This document shows positions 39,018 through 52,879 of a stretch of 64,000 nt of DNA, piece by piece. The notes under the pieces are model-generated. The model had not been told where the DNA came from and made no database searches. It worked only from the letters and a program-made list of their open reading frames with translations. Within the stretch, counting starts at the first letter, position 1. Every line of letters begins with the position of its first letter. Made by a program: the position numbers and the translations under genes. Location: contig JANVCC010000040.1 of assembly GCA_025345505.1 (NCBI GenBank), positions 8,958,023 to 9,022,022 of the forward strand, written 5' to 3'. The DNA comes from Todiramphus chloris collaris. Taxonomy: Eukaryota; Chordata; Aves; Coraciiformes; Alcedinidae.

Positions 39018-41955
39018 GGGGGAAAACAACCCCTGCTGTTTGTTGTAAGACTCTTCCTATTCTCAAAACCAGCACTGATCACTGCATCAATAGCTCTTCG
39101 ATATTTTGCCTTTCAAGAAAATACTAGGTGAGAGACTGGACATCAATGCCACTCAGACTAAATCAGAACACAAGCTCCTGTTTACTTGGATCTGACATTA
39201 CCAAAACTGAAAAAGTAACATTACCAAAACTGAAAAAGCAAAATCCTGATTGCATCTGATATTTGAATTGACTTCCCCTTCAAGAAAAAACTGGGATTTG
39301 GATCAGTATTTTGGTTTGCACCTCTCCGTCTTTTCAAGGTATTTATGACTTATTTCTACTGTTGGGTTTGTGTTTCATTGTTGAAGATTTAGGTTTATAG
39401 ATTTTATTCCTTTTCACAGAGCTGGAAAGACTCTAGCTCATTATTTTTGAAATAAGCTTTTCTGCTTCACCTCTTTTAAATGGACTTTTTAGCAAAAAAA
39501 GAAGAATGTTAAAATAAAGAGAGCAAATAGTGGGGATGCAGTCTGGCTCCTGTTTGCCAGCAATCTGTCGCATTTGTAGAAGAGTCCACGGGAGCCAATA
39601 GCACTCAAATCTGTACCCCTTCCTCCCCTGCAAACATAGCTGAAAAACACCACAAAGGAGGGGGGGGAAAAAAAAAAGAGAAGAAAAAAGCAATGATTGG
39701 TGGGAAATCCATTAATCTATTTTAAGAGAGGAAGAGATTGGGTAACACTGAATAGTCAACAAAACAAAAGTCAAATTGAAACGATTCCCTTGAGGTTCTA
39801 TTGAGAAGTTTGCTCCAGATAATCCTCCTCAAAGACTCATTTCACTCTGTAAATACAGGAACACTTCATCTCTTTCTGTATCGGTGGGATGCATCTATCG
39901 CTGTCATGGCCGTGACTGCAATATAACTGGCTGGGACCTGCACTGGGTTAATGCCAGCCAGCCCAGGCACTGCTAGCACTCCAGCTGAGAGAATAGGGCT
40001 GGGTACTCAATTCTTTACTGATATTACAGCTGATATTGACTCCTGCAATACTGCAGCAAGCCCGCTCCTGGTATTACAGCTAGCATTAAAGCTAATTTGA
40101 CTACAGTGCTGCACAGACTTCTCAGGTTTGGTAGATCTGTGTGGGAGAAGGGACATGTCCAGGAACACAGTCCTGCTCTAGGGCACGTGCCCTGGTGTGT
40201 GGGGACACTGCGTTTGTGTGGCTTGCAGAGTTGTGCCTGTTACCAGTTATTTAGGCTTTGAGACAGTTCTTACTGAAAAATTAGAAGGATTATTGCTGAT
40301 TGTAATGGGAAAACAGTAGAGATTAATTTTACAGGGTTCAGTATTTTAAAGAAATGTTTTCCTTGATAAACTGTGTACCCTGTTCACAGCGCAGGGGCAT
40401 GAGTGCACTTGTCTCTGTTGCCCTCAGGTAGGATCATTTATGAAGCTGAATTTGATGGGACGTCAAAGCCATGTGGACAACTCTTCACAGAAAAGAGGTA
40501 TCACCCCTCTCCAAAGATGAAAAGACATGGGAAGGTCCAGGCTCAATGACATATCAATGAATGTTCTTCTAACAACAGCAGTCAGATGAAAAAAAGAGCC
40601 AGATACAAACAGAAGATGTCTGAATACTTTTGTACCATCCAAACCAGGAGATATTAAAGCTTTGTGTTCAGCACAACACATTTCAGTCTATGCTGAGGTA
40701 CCAACAACAATGTAATTTCAATAAACTAGAAGAGTCATTGACATCTTAGCACCACATTTACCTAGAAAGTCAGAAGGAACACTTAAGGTATGGGTTATTT
40801 GGAACTAGTTGAGCAGAAATAGTCTTTTTTATTACCTCCACAACAGGACTTTCTGTTCTACACAGACGGCTTTGTCAGTCCCACTCTAACAGAACTTTTC
40901 TTCCAGCTCTGCAGCAACCCATCTGCCAGGGTTATTATTCTTTTGTCACAAAGGAAATAACATTTCTTTTCCAGGCACAGCAATAAATAACTACTTTTTC
41001 AAGCTAGCTCCTTGTTTTTAATTACAATATATTTCCTAGCCTAACACCCTAGAAAGTCTGCAAGAGCAATGAAGGATGAAGCAGCTTTATATACAGTGAG
41101 TGTAAATACATGTTATTCCTTCAGTCTTAAGAGGCAAACAAAAGTCCAAAACACTACCTTGTAAAGCAAACAATAGCTCTTTTTAATAAATATATATCTT
41201 CTTCAGCAAGGAATATTATGTTTATTGGAAAATCATAGTTTTCAGGTAAAAAAGAACGTCTCCAGAAATTCCTTTTGTTACACATTTTGCCTATAGCATA
41301 GCCTCATAAGAAAATATTTGAATAATGTAATGGAGTTTTTTTCCACATTATGTACTTACTTAAAAAAAACAATAAAAAGGCATAAACCAGTGTAACAGTA
41401 AAGTCAAACTAACTTTATCCACCACCATCTGGAACATCAAATTACAGTCTTTGAAAGCTTTGACTAAAACTACCTTGCTATCTGCTGCAGTCTGCAGAAA
41501 ATCCCACAAAAAATGATCCAGTTACTGAAAGGTCATCACACAGACCTCATTCTGGGGACAGGCCCACTGCAGTTTAGAAATGCACATCTCTGCTTCTGAC
41601 TGAAAAAGGTTTCCCATTGGGAAGCTAGCAGAAGATAAAATAGGAACAGCTATCCGTTGGAAGAAGCTTGAACTGACAAACTATATAAAGCATATATCTT
41701 CTCCATCACCATATAGTCTGCAGTGGAAACCACACCAGGTCCTTTCCCACTCTGTCTGTTTGCCTACATGCAACCTGACCTGCGAGGATGCCTTAGAGGT
41801 GCAAAGCTGCTTTCTGCCAAGGGACAGTATTGAACTGTCTGTAGCAATGTCCTCTTGACAAAGCAGACTTCCAGCCACCCACAAATACTTAACTCACACC
41901 TTTAAGACCTTGCTCTGATTAGAGTCATGGTCATGCATTAGTTTGTAGAGCTGGA
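39018..41955. other. intergenic DNA, no gene recognised
   Basis: No reading frame or repeat of note was seen apart from a short tandem duplication at 39,195-39,240 and a G-run/A-run junction near 39,658-39,678. Confidence 0.55.
39195..39240. repeat. 23-bp tandem duplication
   Basis: Two adjacent 23-base units starting ACATTACCAAAACTG at 39,195 and 39,218 differ at one position near the end (AAAGTA versus AAAGCA). A small local duplication. Confidence 0.92.
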
Positions 41956-42130
41956 TAGAATCATAGAATTGTTTAGGTTGGAAAACACCTCTGAGATCTT
42001 TGAGCCCAGCATTAGCACAGCACTGCCAAGTCACCACTAAGCCATGTCCCTCAGCACCACATCTCTTAAATCCCTCCAGGGATGGGGACTCCTCCACTTC
42101 CCTGGGCAGCCTGTTCCAGGGCTCTTTTGT
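41956..42130 (-). mobile_element. CR1 LINE, 3' end fragment
   Basis: Starts AGAATCATAGAATTGTTTAG on the + strand and runs through 'ggttggaaaacacctctgagatc', 'agccatgtccctcagcaccacatct' and 'gggcagcctgttccagggct'. This is the reverse complement of a CR1 3' end. It is truncated after about 175 bases. It resembles the copy at 11,951 more than that at 11,688. Confidence 0.92.
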
Positions 42131-45100
42131 CCCAAATCCAGTCCCATCTAGTCTTTGCTCCTTTTACTTCCAGAACCTTAGTTTCCCTTTATACCAGCTA
42201 CAGGAAATAGTGTGTCTTTCCAATGGGTTCCAGCCTGGGGATTATAAAGTCTCCCTTCATTGCTTTGCACCACAAGGCATCTTTAAATTCTCTAAACAAA
42301 CAACTTTATGGCCTCACTACCAGCTCTCCCACTTCTTCCTCTGGAGCTATTTTAGACACTGTTTCTAATTGTCTCCTTGAACATAAGTGAAAGGTGTAAT
42401 TAGATGTTTGTCCCTGAGCTGTAGCTGTGCAGGCTGTGTGTGTTCTAGCATACAGGCTGGCAGGAATGGTCTCCACTGGACATTGCCTGTCATTGGTCAG
42501 ATTCTAACTACTTGCTATTTCCAGATTACTAGAGAGATCATGTAATGCACAGAGCATCTGATCTAAACATCTACATTGATTAACTCCCTAAAGCAAGAGT
42601 GCAGAGGAAAAAACAGTCTCATAGTACACTGGAGAGAAAGAAAAGCCCAGGTTGTATGAAATACATTTCTTAAAGCTTAGTAGACAAACGGGTAACTACA
42701 ACATACCAACTACATTTCCAGTTTGAATTTGCCATAACAAACTTGTCAGCCATAGAAACAAATTAATAAACTTCCTAACTTCAAAAATCTCAGCTGAGAC
42801 ACATCTTTTAGGCAGGATGAGAGGATCACCATGACCTAGGATTTTCTGCAGAAAGTAATTCTGCCTGGTGTTACATGCTGTTCAAGAGCTGTCCTCATTA
42901 GACAGCTGGAACTATAGGTTCAGATCCCAGCTATACGCTGACCACCTGAGAGGGCAGATTTTTCAGTTCAAGGGAAAATAGTGACCTGAAAAGCTACCTT
43001 CCAGTGACTGTCCTCTGTAACAACAGCCTCAAAGCAAAATGAGCCTTAGGTACCCCAGTGCGGGCAAAGAGAGGTATAAAATACATTTCACTTCCAAATA
43101 AAAGCCATCTTTAGTAGACCAGTCATTTTTAGCAGGAAATTGATAAACTGAATTGATACAATAGTTAAAATATTGATTTCAACTATTTTGCAATGTCTTC
43201 AGTGTTTCTGGATCAACCAGAGTAAATCCTGATGGCAGAAAAGTAGAAGCCATCCTTGCTGAAATCTGGAATCCAAGTTGATCTCTCAGATCATGATGGT
43301 CAAGAATGGCACAACTGATTTGTCTTCAGTTGCCCCAGTTCTTTCGGTCTGTCTTCCCAGAAACAGCTGCATGCACGTAAATCTCACTATTTGTGTGAGC
43401 AAGTACTGAGTACTACACACTATAGGATTCTTGTAGGATGACAATAAAGGTATTGGAGACCTGTGCAACATTGTGATATCTACTGTATGTCAAAGCTGTA
43501 TGACTTCATATACTGCTCTTGAATACTATATTGCAATTCAAAGTTGTATTTGAAACAGAGTTCTAATATTTGTATCTGTATGATCTCCCTTATGAACTCC
43601 TCTGCAATCCCTGCTTTATTACATTAGCTGAGCTCCTTATTTTTTAATATGCTTGAGGAGGACAGGACTCACCTGCTTTAAAAGCAAACAGACTGAGAAA
43701 GAGAGGGTGAGAACCTAGGAATCAGATTACTAAAGAATTTACATTTGCAAACAGAGGAACCTAGTAGGGATTTTCATGAGTACTTAAAAAAATTTTTTAT
43801 TCCAAATGGTCTTAAATCCATTTCTCTGGGGACATCTCTGCAGGGACTGATCTGAGCTCTTTCTTCCCTCAGGCCAGCAAGATGTGAGGCTGCAGGAGGT
43901 CAGAAGGCAGGCAGCTACTGTAAGCACAGCACTCTGCTCCTGGTGAGAGCCAGCATATATCTTCTCAGTCTCAGCCTCCAGTCTAGCTCTGCCAGACAGC
44001 TCATTCTGGCAGCTCAGAGCACAGTGTGTATTTAGGTCTGGCTGAACCCTTTGGGTAGATGCTCCCTAACTCCTTGTCACTGAGCCATCCTCTTACACCA
44101 AACTCAGGAAGAGAATTTCTCACTGCTGAAAATGCCAAGAGAAATTTCTGTAGACTGCAACATGTGGAGAATAACTTGGCTCTTTGGTCTTCTACCTCTA
44201 ACTAGTTGCAAAACCTCCATGTACCACAGGGTTTTAATGGAAGGTTTTAGTGATCCATTTGAAAAAAATGGAGATACTTTTTGTAAAATGGAAATTCTCA
44301 TTCAGATGTAGTTCTTGGGTACAGGGACTACTGCCTCAGGTGAAGACCTCTCCTGCTAACCAAGTCATTGACATAGCACAGCTGACTGCAGGAAACTACT
44401 ACAGTCTAATTTGTCTTTATTTAACTCAAAGTAATTTAGAACAAGACCTTTTTTTTTTTTTTTTTATCTGCACAGTTGATGTCAGTGAAATTTTCCTGTG
44501 GACAGTGTGATACATTCTCTGACATTATGATACAACCTATTGAATTCACATACTCAGCCCTTTCTTCTTTTGTCACATTGGGAATATCTACAGCTCAACA
44601 GACCAGGAAGCCTCACCCATAAGAACAGGGTTAACCTTCAATTGGCTGGTGGCACTGAAGGTTCCAAATGCAGAGACCTGTTCTCTTTGGGGAGTTTATT
44701 ATGTGAAAAAAAAAGGTTATGCACAGTAAATTCAGACAACAGAAGAAGAGCCTTCCACACACACACACACACACACACACAAAAGACAGTCTTTAACAAT
44801 GCATAGCTCCACTTAAAAATAAATTTAAAATAGCTTTTAGAGATACTGAGTACTCTGGGTGTGGAGATAAAAGTATTAACTTTCTGGACCCTTTTTTGAC
44901 AAAGGAGGAGTTTTACTTTTGTCTTTGCAGAGATGCTCGGTCCCTCAGAGACTCTCATGCAAGAAGTGAGCATGACAAGCAGTGGAACTTTTTTTTTTGT
45001 GCTGATGAGGTCTTCAGGGATTCAAAATACAGAATCAAATGAAAAGTGCTGAGAGGGTCCTGTGAGATGGCCAAAGAGAAAATAGTGAGGCTTCTCAGCA

Positions 45101-46856
45101 CTTTGTTACTTCCCAGGAGTTTTTCTCTTTACAGTTCACCACACTGTTTTGCTAAGAGCCCATCATATTGCGCTGAGCGATTATACACACACACCTACAC
45201 AGATCCCACTGTACTAAGTAGGGGAGGCTGAGGAATATCCTTGAATTTGCAAGAACTGCACAAAACCAGATTAATGTCTGCAACTGCTGCTCTGCCAGTC
45301 TTGATTTCCTTACATCCTAAGGTATGAAGTGTTCTTTCCACCACCAACATTCCTCAGTTTTCAAGAAAAGGAAACAAATTCAATGCCATCATTAACCACC
45401 CTCGGCACAACTGCAACTTGGATGCTTTATCAAAAGCTTTGAGGCCATCTCCACTCATGGACATGAAACCACATAAACTTTTCTGTATTTACTATTTACC
45501 TACGTAGTGACTCAAGATGAAAAGCTACACTTTAGCATTTAATTAATCTCAAGCTTATAAAGTAGTCTTCTCCTTGATACTCCTCTCTCCTCCCCTGCAC
45601 ATACAAATAGTTACAAAGTTATGACACTTTTTTGGTTTTACTCACAGATGAAACCACATTTTCAGTTTTAAATATAACAGTACGTGAAGTTATTTTGTCT
45701 CAGCATGCCACAGCTTCTGTAGCCATCTATTCAGCACTGATTTTTTTTCAATTACTTACTTTTATTGAGAAGTAGAGACCATATCCAAATAATCACAGGT
45801 TAGTCCCTTTTCAAGGAATTTCATATTTTCCTGTCTGGAAAATAGATTGCTGTTGACACTAGGCATCCACAGTCACATATGTGCTTATAAAAGGGATATC
45901 ACAGGAAGAGATGAGTCAATAAGGCTCACTGCTGACCTGCAGCTGATTTCTATGAGATCAAGGCTCTTCCAGAACTCTGAAGTCATTAGCTAAAAGTTTT
46001 ATAAAGGCTACCTGGAAAACAAAGCAGAATAAAAGCCCAGCAGACTTCTCAGTGGGAAGAGAGCTTTGAGAGCAAGATAAACCTTTACTGGAAATTATCA
46101 ATGCGAGCAGGCACTGCTTGCTAAGGCTGCAGTTTGGCCTTAGGCTGATTTAATGTCTATCTGCTGCTAAACAGGGTGGCCTCAAGCTAAATGACTCACC
46201 TGCAGCCTCACAAGAAGTGGTGATATATGTGAAATTCCAAGGAGGTGGAAGAGGACTTCCCACTTGCAACTGGCTGTTTAGGAAGACTCAGATGTTAATC
46301 TAAGGTACACTTTTGGTGTCCGAGAGTAAGAGCACAAGGAAGTCAGAAATACCTTTAGAAAAGAAGCGGAAACTTTGCACACTCTCTTGGAAAAGCACAG
46401 TGTAGTTTTTGAATTGTCAGTTCTTGAAACATTTTTTAGGCTTCAAAATATTTTGTACTTTCCTTTAAAGTCTGGGTTCTCTAACCCCCCTGAGAATTTT
46501 AGCTGCCTTTATTTTTAAATGCAAATTTCTATCTTTTCCACTGCTTAGATTCCCCAAATGCCCTACCAGCAAATTCTAATAGCTCAGAACTCTGAAAAGT
46601 AACCCAATTGAATCTAATGGAAAATGGTTTTTTAAATCCCAAAATAGCTTGCAGTTCTGGCAGACTTGATTCTCAAATTATTTTCAAAATTATTCTTTGT
46701 ATGGCTTAAACCACAATGAGGATGAGGAGACAGAGACTCAGAATAAGAGAAACAGATGCTGGGCTGAAAGAAGGCAAGGAACATTCCCATGTCAGAGAGT
46801 CTGGATGACAAGCAGGGGCAGTGAACTGAAATGACCTGTTATACATTACTTATACA
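42131..46856. other. intergenic DNA, no gene recognised
   Basis: No coding sequence recognised. Contains a T17 run at 44,449-44,465 and a CA dinucleotide repeat listed separately. Confidence 0.55.
44756..44781. repeat. (CA)13 microsatellite
   Basis: Thirteen uninterrupted CA units; the His/Thr-repeat frame over it is an artefact. Confidence 0.97.
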
Positions 46857-47313
46857 TGTAGTGGGTCTGGCTGAGCTGCTTTTCCCCACCCAGCCCTCAC
46901 GCTGCAGCACTGGGAGCTGGAGGGTGTTGAGAACACACCCATGTGATGACTGCCAGTGCTCACACAGCACCAGAGGATGTGGGAGAGGATACAGCCGACC
47001 TGAGCTGCCCAGTGGGATATCCCATACCATATGATGTCAGCTCAACTATAAAGGGAGAGGGCAGGAGGAGGATGGGGGACATTCTGCTTTGTCCTCCAAG
47101 CGGCTGCTACATGTTCCTGGAGCCCTGTCTTCCTGGACTCGGCCCGACATCGCCTGCGGACGGGAAGTAGAAAATAACATCTTATCTGTCATAACCCACA
47201 GCCCTTTGCTTTGCGTCTCATTCTCTCCCTGTGTGCCGTGCTGGAGGGGGTTGGGGGGAGTGATAGAAGGGCTTGGTGGGCACCTGGTCCCGTGCCGGGG
47301 TCAACCCACCAGA
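46857..47313 (+). mobile_element. solo LTR of an avian endogenous retrovirus, with 5-bp target duplication
   Basis: Begins TGTAGTGGGTCTGGCTGAGC and ends GGGGTCAACCCACCAGA, matching the start and end of a common neoavian LTR type (canonical end ...CCACCACA, here with one change to CCAGA). A TATA box (TATAAAG, 47,047-47,053) is followed by a 'ggagccctgtcttcctgg' block characteristic of the type. The pentamer ATACA occurs directly before (46,852-46,856) and after (47,314-47,318) the element, which is the footprint of integrase. Five-base duplications are typical of ERVL-class elements. There is no internal viral sequence: it is a recombined solo LTR. Confidence 0.82.
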
Positions 47314-50300
47314 ATACATTTGAAATAAATGATCCATTTTCTTACTAGCATACTGAATCAGAAGAATGCTGCATGTCTGAGTTGGATGAGAAGGCACATT
47401 GGCATTACTGTAGATGTAAACAGGAATTGGTCATTATAAACAGTCAGAAACAGAAATTGTGAGCAAAATATTCTATTTCTCTTCCTGCCACACAAAATTA
47501 TAAGAGCCAACATTTCAATGATTAGAATTAGATTCTTTAGAAAAAGTCATGGTATAAATCCTACCGGGTGGAGGGCTTGTGTTGGCAGAGTATCCTACAA
47601 CATTTGAAGTCCTTTTTTGACTTGGACTGGAATGTCCTGCATCGTTCACAAAAAGCTTTGAGATGCTTACTTACAGAAAAGACCACACATAGCAGCAGAG
47701 GACCAACATAGGAGCTGGCTAATTTCTGGCATCCATGACTTCTGTTAAAGAAATAATTAGTTTTCAGTCTAGGAGAGTGTAAGACATTTTAAGTCTGTAC
47801 AATAACAGCAGCAACCTTTAAATCACTAAATATTTGCAGAACTTCTCGCAAATATACTCTTCTGGCTACAGTGATTACCTGCCTACTGAAATGTTTGCAC
47901 TCTTGCCTGTTTTTAGTATCACCCTCTGTCTGCTCAGTGTAATACAATGTTAAATAATTTTTCAGTGTAATCTTGTAAAGGACAACTGCTGTTTGAGCTA
48001 CAGCCACTAAAATTGAGCTTAATTACAGAGAAGAAAAAGGAAGGGCAGCTCAGGACTGAACAAGAAATAACTCCATGGGAACGTTTGCCATTTTAGTGAC
48101 TGTCAGACTGGTAACTGAGAGGGCCTCCAAGGTTGGTTTCAAGGTGAGATCCTTAACACTCCACAAAGAGGAAGCACATGAGGTGGGTCCTGCCTGCAGC
48201 CAGGTTGTGCTTGGTGCATTATCAAGTTGTCAGCATGATCACACAAGTGAAATATCAGACATGAGTGGAGGGCAAGACTATCTGCACACATAGCTTCTCT
48301 GGAAGGCTTCTTTCCAGAGCTCTCCAGGTGTTGATTTGTGTGTTTGTGTTTATTTTCCCAACTCCAACATCAACAATGCTTATTTTCCTCCTCACGTTAC
48401 AGCAGGCAGCAGTACAACTAGCACCCTTCAGCAATGTACAGAGCTGTTGCAAAAAGTAAGGGGAGCTCTGTAGAGCTTTCTTCAGTGTATTTTCTATCGA
48501 CTGTACCTACACTTTCAAGCTTGGATTGGCTGTGGAGTCCCACTTCTCAAACCCTATTTACTTGACAGGCATTCATTCACTCACAAATTTTTGCTCCTTA
48601 GATACAGCTCTGATTGTGCCTTTTGTGTTTGAGGTTGCTGAACAGCAACATTCTTGTGATAAGACAATTGAGTATGACATTCTTGGAGTACAGTTTACTT
48701 TGCAAATTACTGCATTATAACATATTATGCCAGATGAAATAAATAGACCATACTTCCCATTTCTTTGAACCTTGTACAGTCGTGAACACTTATACAAAGT
48801 GGATATTAAATGCCATTTTGTTTTGGCATCCAAATCATTTCCTAAAGTTGAAATGCAGAGATTTCTGCCTCCACTGCTGATTCATTAGGAGTTTTCATGC
48901 ACACTGATTCTGCTAAAACATTTTTGCATGCTCCTTACATGTGCAAGATCCTTTCACTCTTCGGTCTACCTCTCTCTTTACCACTGCTGACATGCATTTT
49001 TTCTTTAGCTTGTCAAATGCTATTTCTGAACACAGGGTCCTTTATCTATTCTATGATGCAGATGGGGAATTAGAGATTAATAATGATACACCAGTTGAAG
49101 CTTTTTTGATTCATAATTCAGCATAGCTTTTGGCTCATGACCACATGAATGTCTTAAAACATTATGCACTTCTAAAATACTTGGGGACTAATGTTAATGG
49201 AAAGGGCTGGAGCCATGGAATAAATATAGACTGAGTTCCCATTAAGGTATATCATTGCATTTTAGAAGCAACAGAATTTTACCTTCATTTAAAAATGCAT
49301 CTTCATCTAAAATCTGCACATAGAGGGTTTCAGTGTCATTACCCTTAGAGAAACTGTCCCTGATGCTGCTTTTCTGTCCATGATTTATAGCAGCCTATGT
49401 TGCAGATGTCTTATTCAGGAGACAGATATGCTGGAACAATAGTATCAAACAAGTTTGGAAGCAGTGATGAAATACACCCTCTGATGATGCACAATATTAT
49501 ACATCACAATAAACATCTTAGTAAGCAACAGAGTAGCCCCAAATGCTGAATATTTTAAAGAAATTAAATATATGGCTTGGCAGAAAGGCAGCAAAGGGAT
49601 ATGCTTATCAGTGAGAGCAGATATAGGGTGCAGTAAACACAAATTACATACTTAATATTTAATTTTTGTAATTTTGCCTTATATGTTACTTTCAAACCAA
49701 GTGTTTCCAAAACAGAACTTTAGCTAAAGTACCACAGCAGAACTAAAACAGCAGAGATACTATAAATTGCTTTCTCTCTTTTCCCTTGCCCCGCCCCCCT
49801 TGTATCACAGTGTAGTGTCTTTGTGCACAGTGAAACATCTTCTCACATAAGGGAATGTAGAGGAGCAACACAACCTTTCCGCTGTGCCTTCAAACGTGCA
49901 TGCTGAGCAGCATGCAGACCCTTCTCAGGGTTTGGCAGTCGTGCTGGAAACACACTCTGCACTCTCACATTACCCTCATTCTGAGAATACTTCAAACCAA
50001 AGTTTGCTCTGAGCATTAAATTGGCCTTGAGATGAAACAGCTGTCCGAGTTTCCTTGGAGGGAAGCCAACTGACTATTAAGGAAGGCATTGGATATCCTA
50101 AGCAATGTTCCTGATTTTGTCCTTTCATCTAGTGTCCCATGACACAAAATGATCCCTTTGTGGAAGCTATCTTGCAGTTTGTGAATGTGTTAGAGGTGCT
50201 GGTTAAACAGCTTCTCCTCTTTCTCTTAGCTCAATAGTCTTCATTCCCATTTTTAAAGCATTTTTAAAAGTCTCTCAGTAACATCAACCTCAAAAGCTTT

Positions 50301-50370
50301 AGCCAAGAACAGTGCAAATATATTCTCAGAATACCCAAATAACCTAAACACCACCATAATACACCAAAGG

Positions 50371-50395
50371 AAAAAAAAAAAAAAAAAAAAAAAAA
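50371..50395. repeat. poly(A) run of 25
   Basis: Twenty-five uninterrupted A residues, followed by GGAGGAGGGAGGGG. No retroposed gene was recognised to its left, so it is not clearly a retrocopy tail. Confidence 0.93.
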
Positions 50396-51371
50396 GGAGG
50401 AGGGAGGGGTGCACAAAGCCACAGGTCCTTAAGAACCAGGTGTATTGCAGTAGCTCTGCGATGTCAGCATCAGCTAGCAAAGCGAGGCCTGCGTCCCCAC
50501 GGCGTACAATGCCAGATGACAGCACCATGTCCAGCCAATCCACAACCCGTACCCACAACTGGGTTATTTAGTCTGGACTTCCTTTGATAATAAAATGCAC
50601 AAGTATAAATTAAGGTTGTGCAGTAAAACACGTCCTTTTTGTTAGAGAAAAATGTAAAAATGCCTGAGACTTTGCTCAGAAATTTCAACCTTTTCTACTT
50701 TTCTTCAGATTCAGACTAAAAATCTCATTTCAAAAGATTGCAGTCTCTACTGAGACAGAAGTGCTGTCCTGCTCAGGGCTCCCTGCAGCCCATTCAAGGC
50801 GGCATTGTGCACGATGGCAACAGTTTTGAAAAAGGCAGTTGCAATACTGTGACGCTTCTCTCACCATGTTGGAATTAAAAAAAAAAAAGTTCCTTCAACA
50901 AGCTTAGTTTAGTGTTTATTCAAATCTAGAGATCAATGGGTTTTCTTAATATGTAATGCCTCTGGGTACCATATACCATCATAAAATAGAAACATTCCTA
51001 TAAGCTCTGTTTGATACTCAAATGAAGATTTTAATCTTTCAAGAGAAAAAACCAACACCCTAGTTTCCCCTACCCCAGCTTCCCTCAAGGACCCACTTAA
51101 TCATATTTTGAAATCTAATAGGTTTTAAGGGTGATAACAGCATTCTAGGTTGCAGGAATGGGTTATTCTAACCTTTAACAGGAGTGAAGGTGAAAGGCAA
51201 TTAATTTGTGAGGCCTTCTGATGTTGGAGATGAAGTTCTAGCTCCCTTGAAGTCTATAGTTTCAGCTTCTATTGAGATTGCTCAGCAAGGATTGCACTCC
51301 AGCTCCTGTTTCTCCCCCTACAATAAGAAGCCTGGAGTTGCAGTATCATGAGATAAACTATCCCCACACAC

Positions 51372-51388
51372 GGGGGGGGGGAGGGGGG
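51372..51388. repeat. G10-A-G6 tract
   Basis: Near-homopolymeric G tract following CACACAC; potentially quadruplex-forming. Confidence 0.93.
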
Positions 51389-52349
51389 AACCAAACAAAA
51401 TCACAGTTTTATGATACACAATGAATAGGAGGTAAGATCTTAACACAGAAACGGTGTAAGGTTCCTGTCCCAAGTTTTGCAGCAGATCAGATTAGATTAT
51501 CACCATGGTTCTTCTGGTTTTAGATGTAACCCATCTCAGAGAAATCTACTCACATAGCAGTCCCTGGAGGGTTAGAGTACAGGTGCTACTGAACTCCTGT
51601 AACAGCAGAACAAATAATATGCAAATAGCCACTTTGAAAACCTTGCTCCTACGTGTTTTCATTCCCACCAAAGGGCACTTCTCAGTAGAGGCTTTGATCA
51701 AGGAGACTTTGGTGATAACTTTGATTATTCTTTTTCAGAGTAAATTCTTCTGCTCTTGGCAGTAACCTGAAATTGCCTGCTTCCACTTGGTTGTAAAGTT
51801 TCCATTACTTCAGTGTATGCATTACAGAGTGCCTATAATGTGAGCTGGTAAGAAAGATGGGAGGGAAACCAACGGGCAGAACCTGGTGTGGAGCAGAGGG
51901 ATGGTTGTTCTTTCTGGGCTTGGATCTCAGAGACAGAGGAAAGCACCAAGTTAGAGAATATTCAAGTCCCTATTAAACCACATTTTCAGAAAAAGAAGTG
52001 GGAGTGCTGTTTTTAGCACTATGAGCTATTTTCTGGCTTTGTGTTGTTGACTACAGCCAACAACAAATTTGTTTTCTATTTTGTGATTTGTTTCTTCTTT
52101 TTTACATAGCACTATTTTGCAATAGGTTCTGATATTTTTCCTATTCAAGTCACTAGAAGTTTATGACAGACTTAAAAAGCACAAGAGCAAGCCCGTGATT
52201 ATAGATATACAAAACTCACCTATTGTACCTACAGAGATAGCTCCTGGAATAAGTGTTTATCTCTGTCTGTTTCAGAAATATCTTGAACTTTTGCATCTCA
52301 TTTTGATCCTTCCCATTACGTCTGCGTTGAAGCACTGCTGCATCTACTT

Positions 52350-52815
52350 TGAATGAGATTCTTTACAACCCAGAATTGTCAGAATTTTTAAGAGTTTTGC
52401 AACCAGAGTTTGGAACAGGCCAAAGTCAGCCCTCCAGAAATTCATGGTAGTAGTTCTGCTGATTCTCCTCCTTACTTTACCAACAATTGTGAACTCTATC
52501 ATTTCATGGTTGCTAAGCCGAAGAAGGCCTCCAGTCACCACATCACCCACCAGTCCTTCTCTGTTAGTTAACAGCAAGTCTAGCAAGGCACCTTCCCTGG
52601 AGGGCTCACTTACCAGCTGAGTCAGGAAGTTATCTTCCACACATTCCAGGAACCTCCTGGGCTGTTTCCTCTCTGCTGTGTTGTGTTTCCAGCAGATGTC
52701 TGGTAAGTTGAAGTCCCCCACAAGAATGAGGATTGGTGATTTTGATACTTCTGCCAGCCACTGTCAACCTCTTCATCCTGGTTGGATGGTCTATAGCAGA
52801 CTCACAACCAGGCTG
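52350..52815 (-). pseudogene. CR1 ORF2 apurinic-like endonuclease fragment
   Basis: The ORF2 endonuclease nicks target DNA for LINE integration. Visible in order are VCYRPSNQDEEVDS (one frame, about 52,770-52,815) and, after a frameshift, VGDFNLPDICW, then FLECVEDNFLTQLVSEPSRE, LLDLLLTNREGLVGDVVTGG and NHEMIEF. The catalytic GDFN and the NHEMIEF block (usually SDHEMIEF; here the Asp is replaced by Asn) are recognisable. The first third of the domain is deleted and the frame is broken, so the protein would be inactive. The C-terminal sequence loses similarity after LFQTLVAKL. Confidence 0.85.
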
Positions 52816-52879
52816 AAGATGCACTTGAGATGGGCTATTGATTTCACCCCTTACATTGGCGTGCCACCCTTAGGCTCAT

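Larger units (their letters stand above)
47314..52343. other. intergenic DNA, no gene recognised
   Basis: Only homopolymers stand out: A25 at 50,371-50,395 followed by a purine-rich GGAGG tract, and G10-A-G6 at 51,372-51,388. No coding frame was recognised. Confidence 0.55.

Noticed and set aside
44540..44973. His-Thr repeat and Cys-Val repeat frames
   Set aside because: Translations of the CA dinucleotide repeat at 44,756-44,781.
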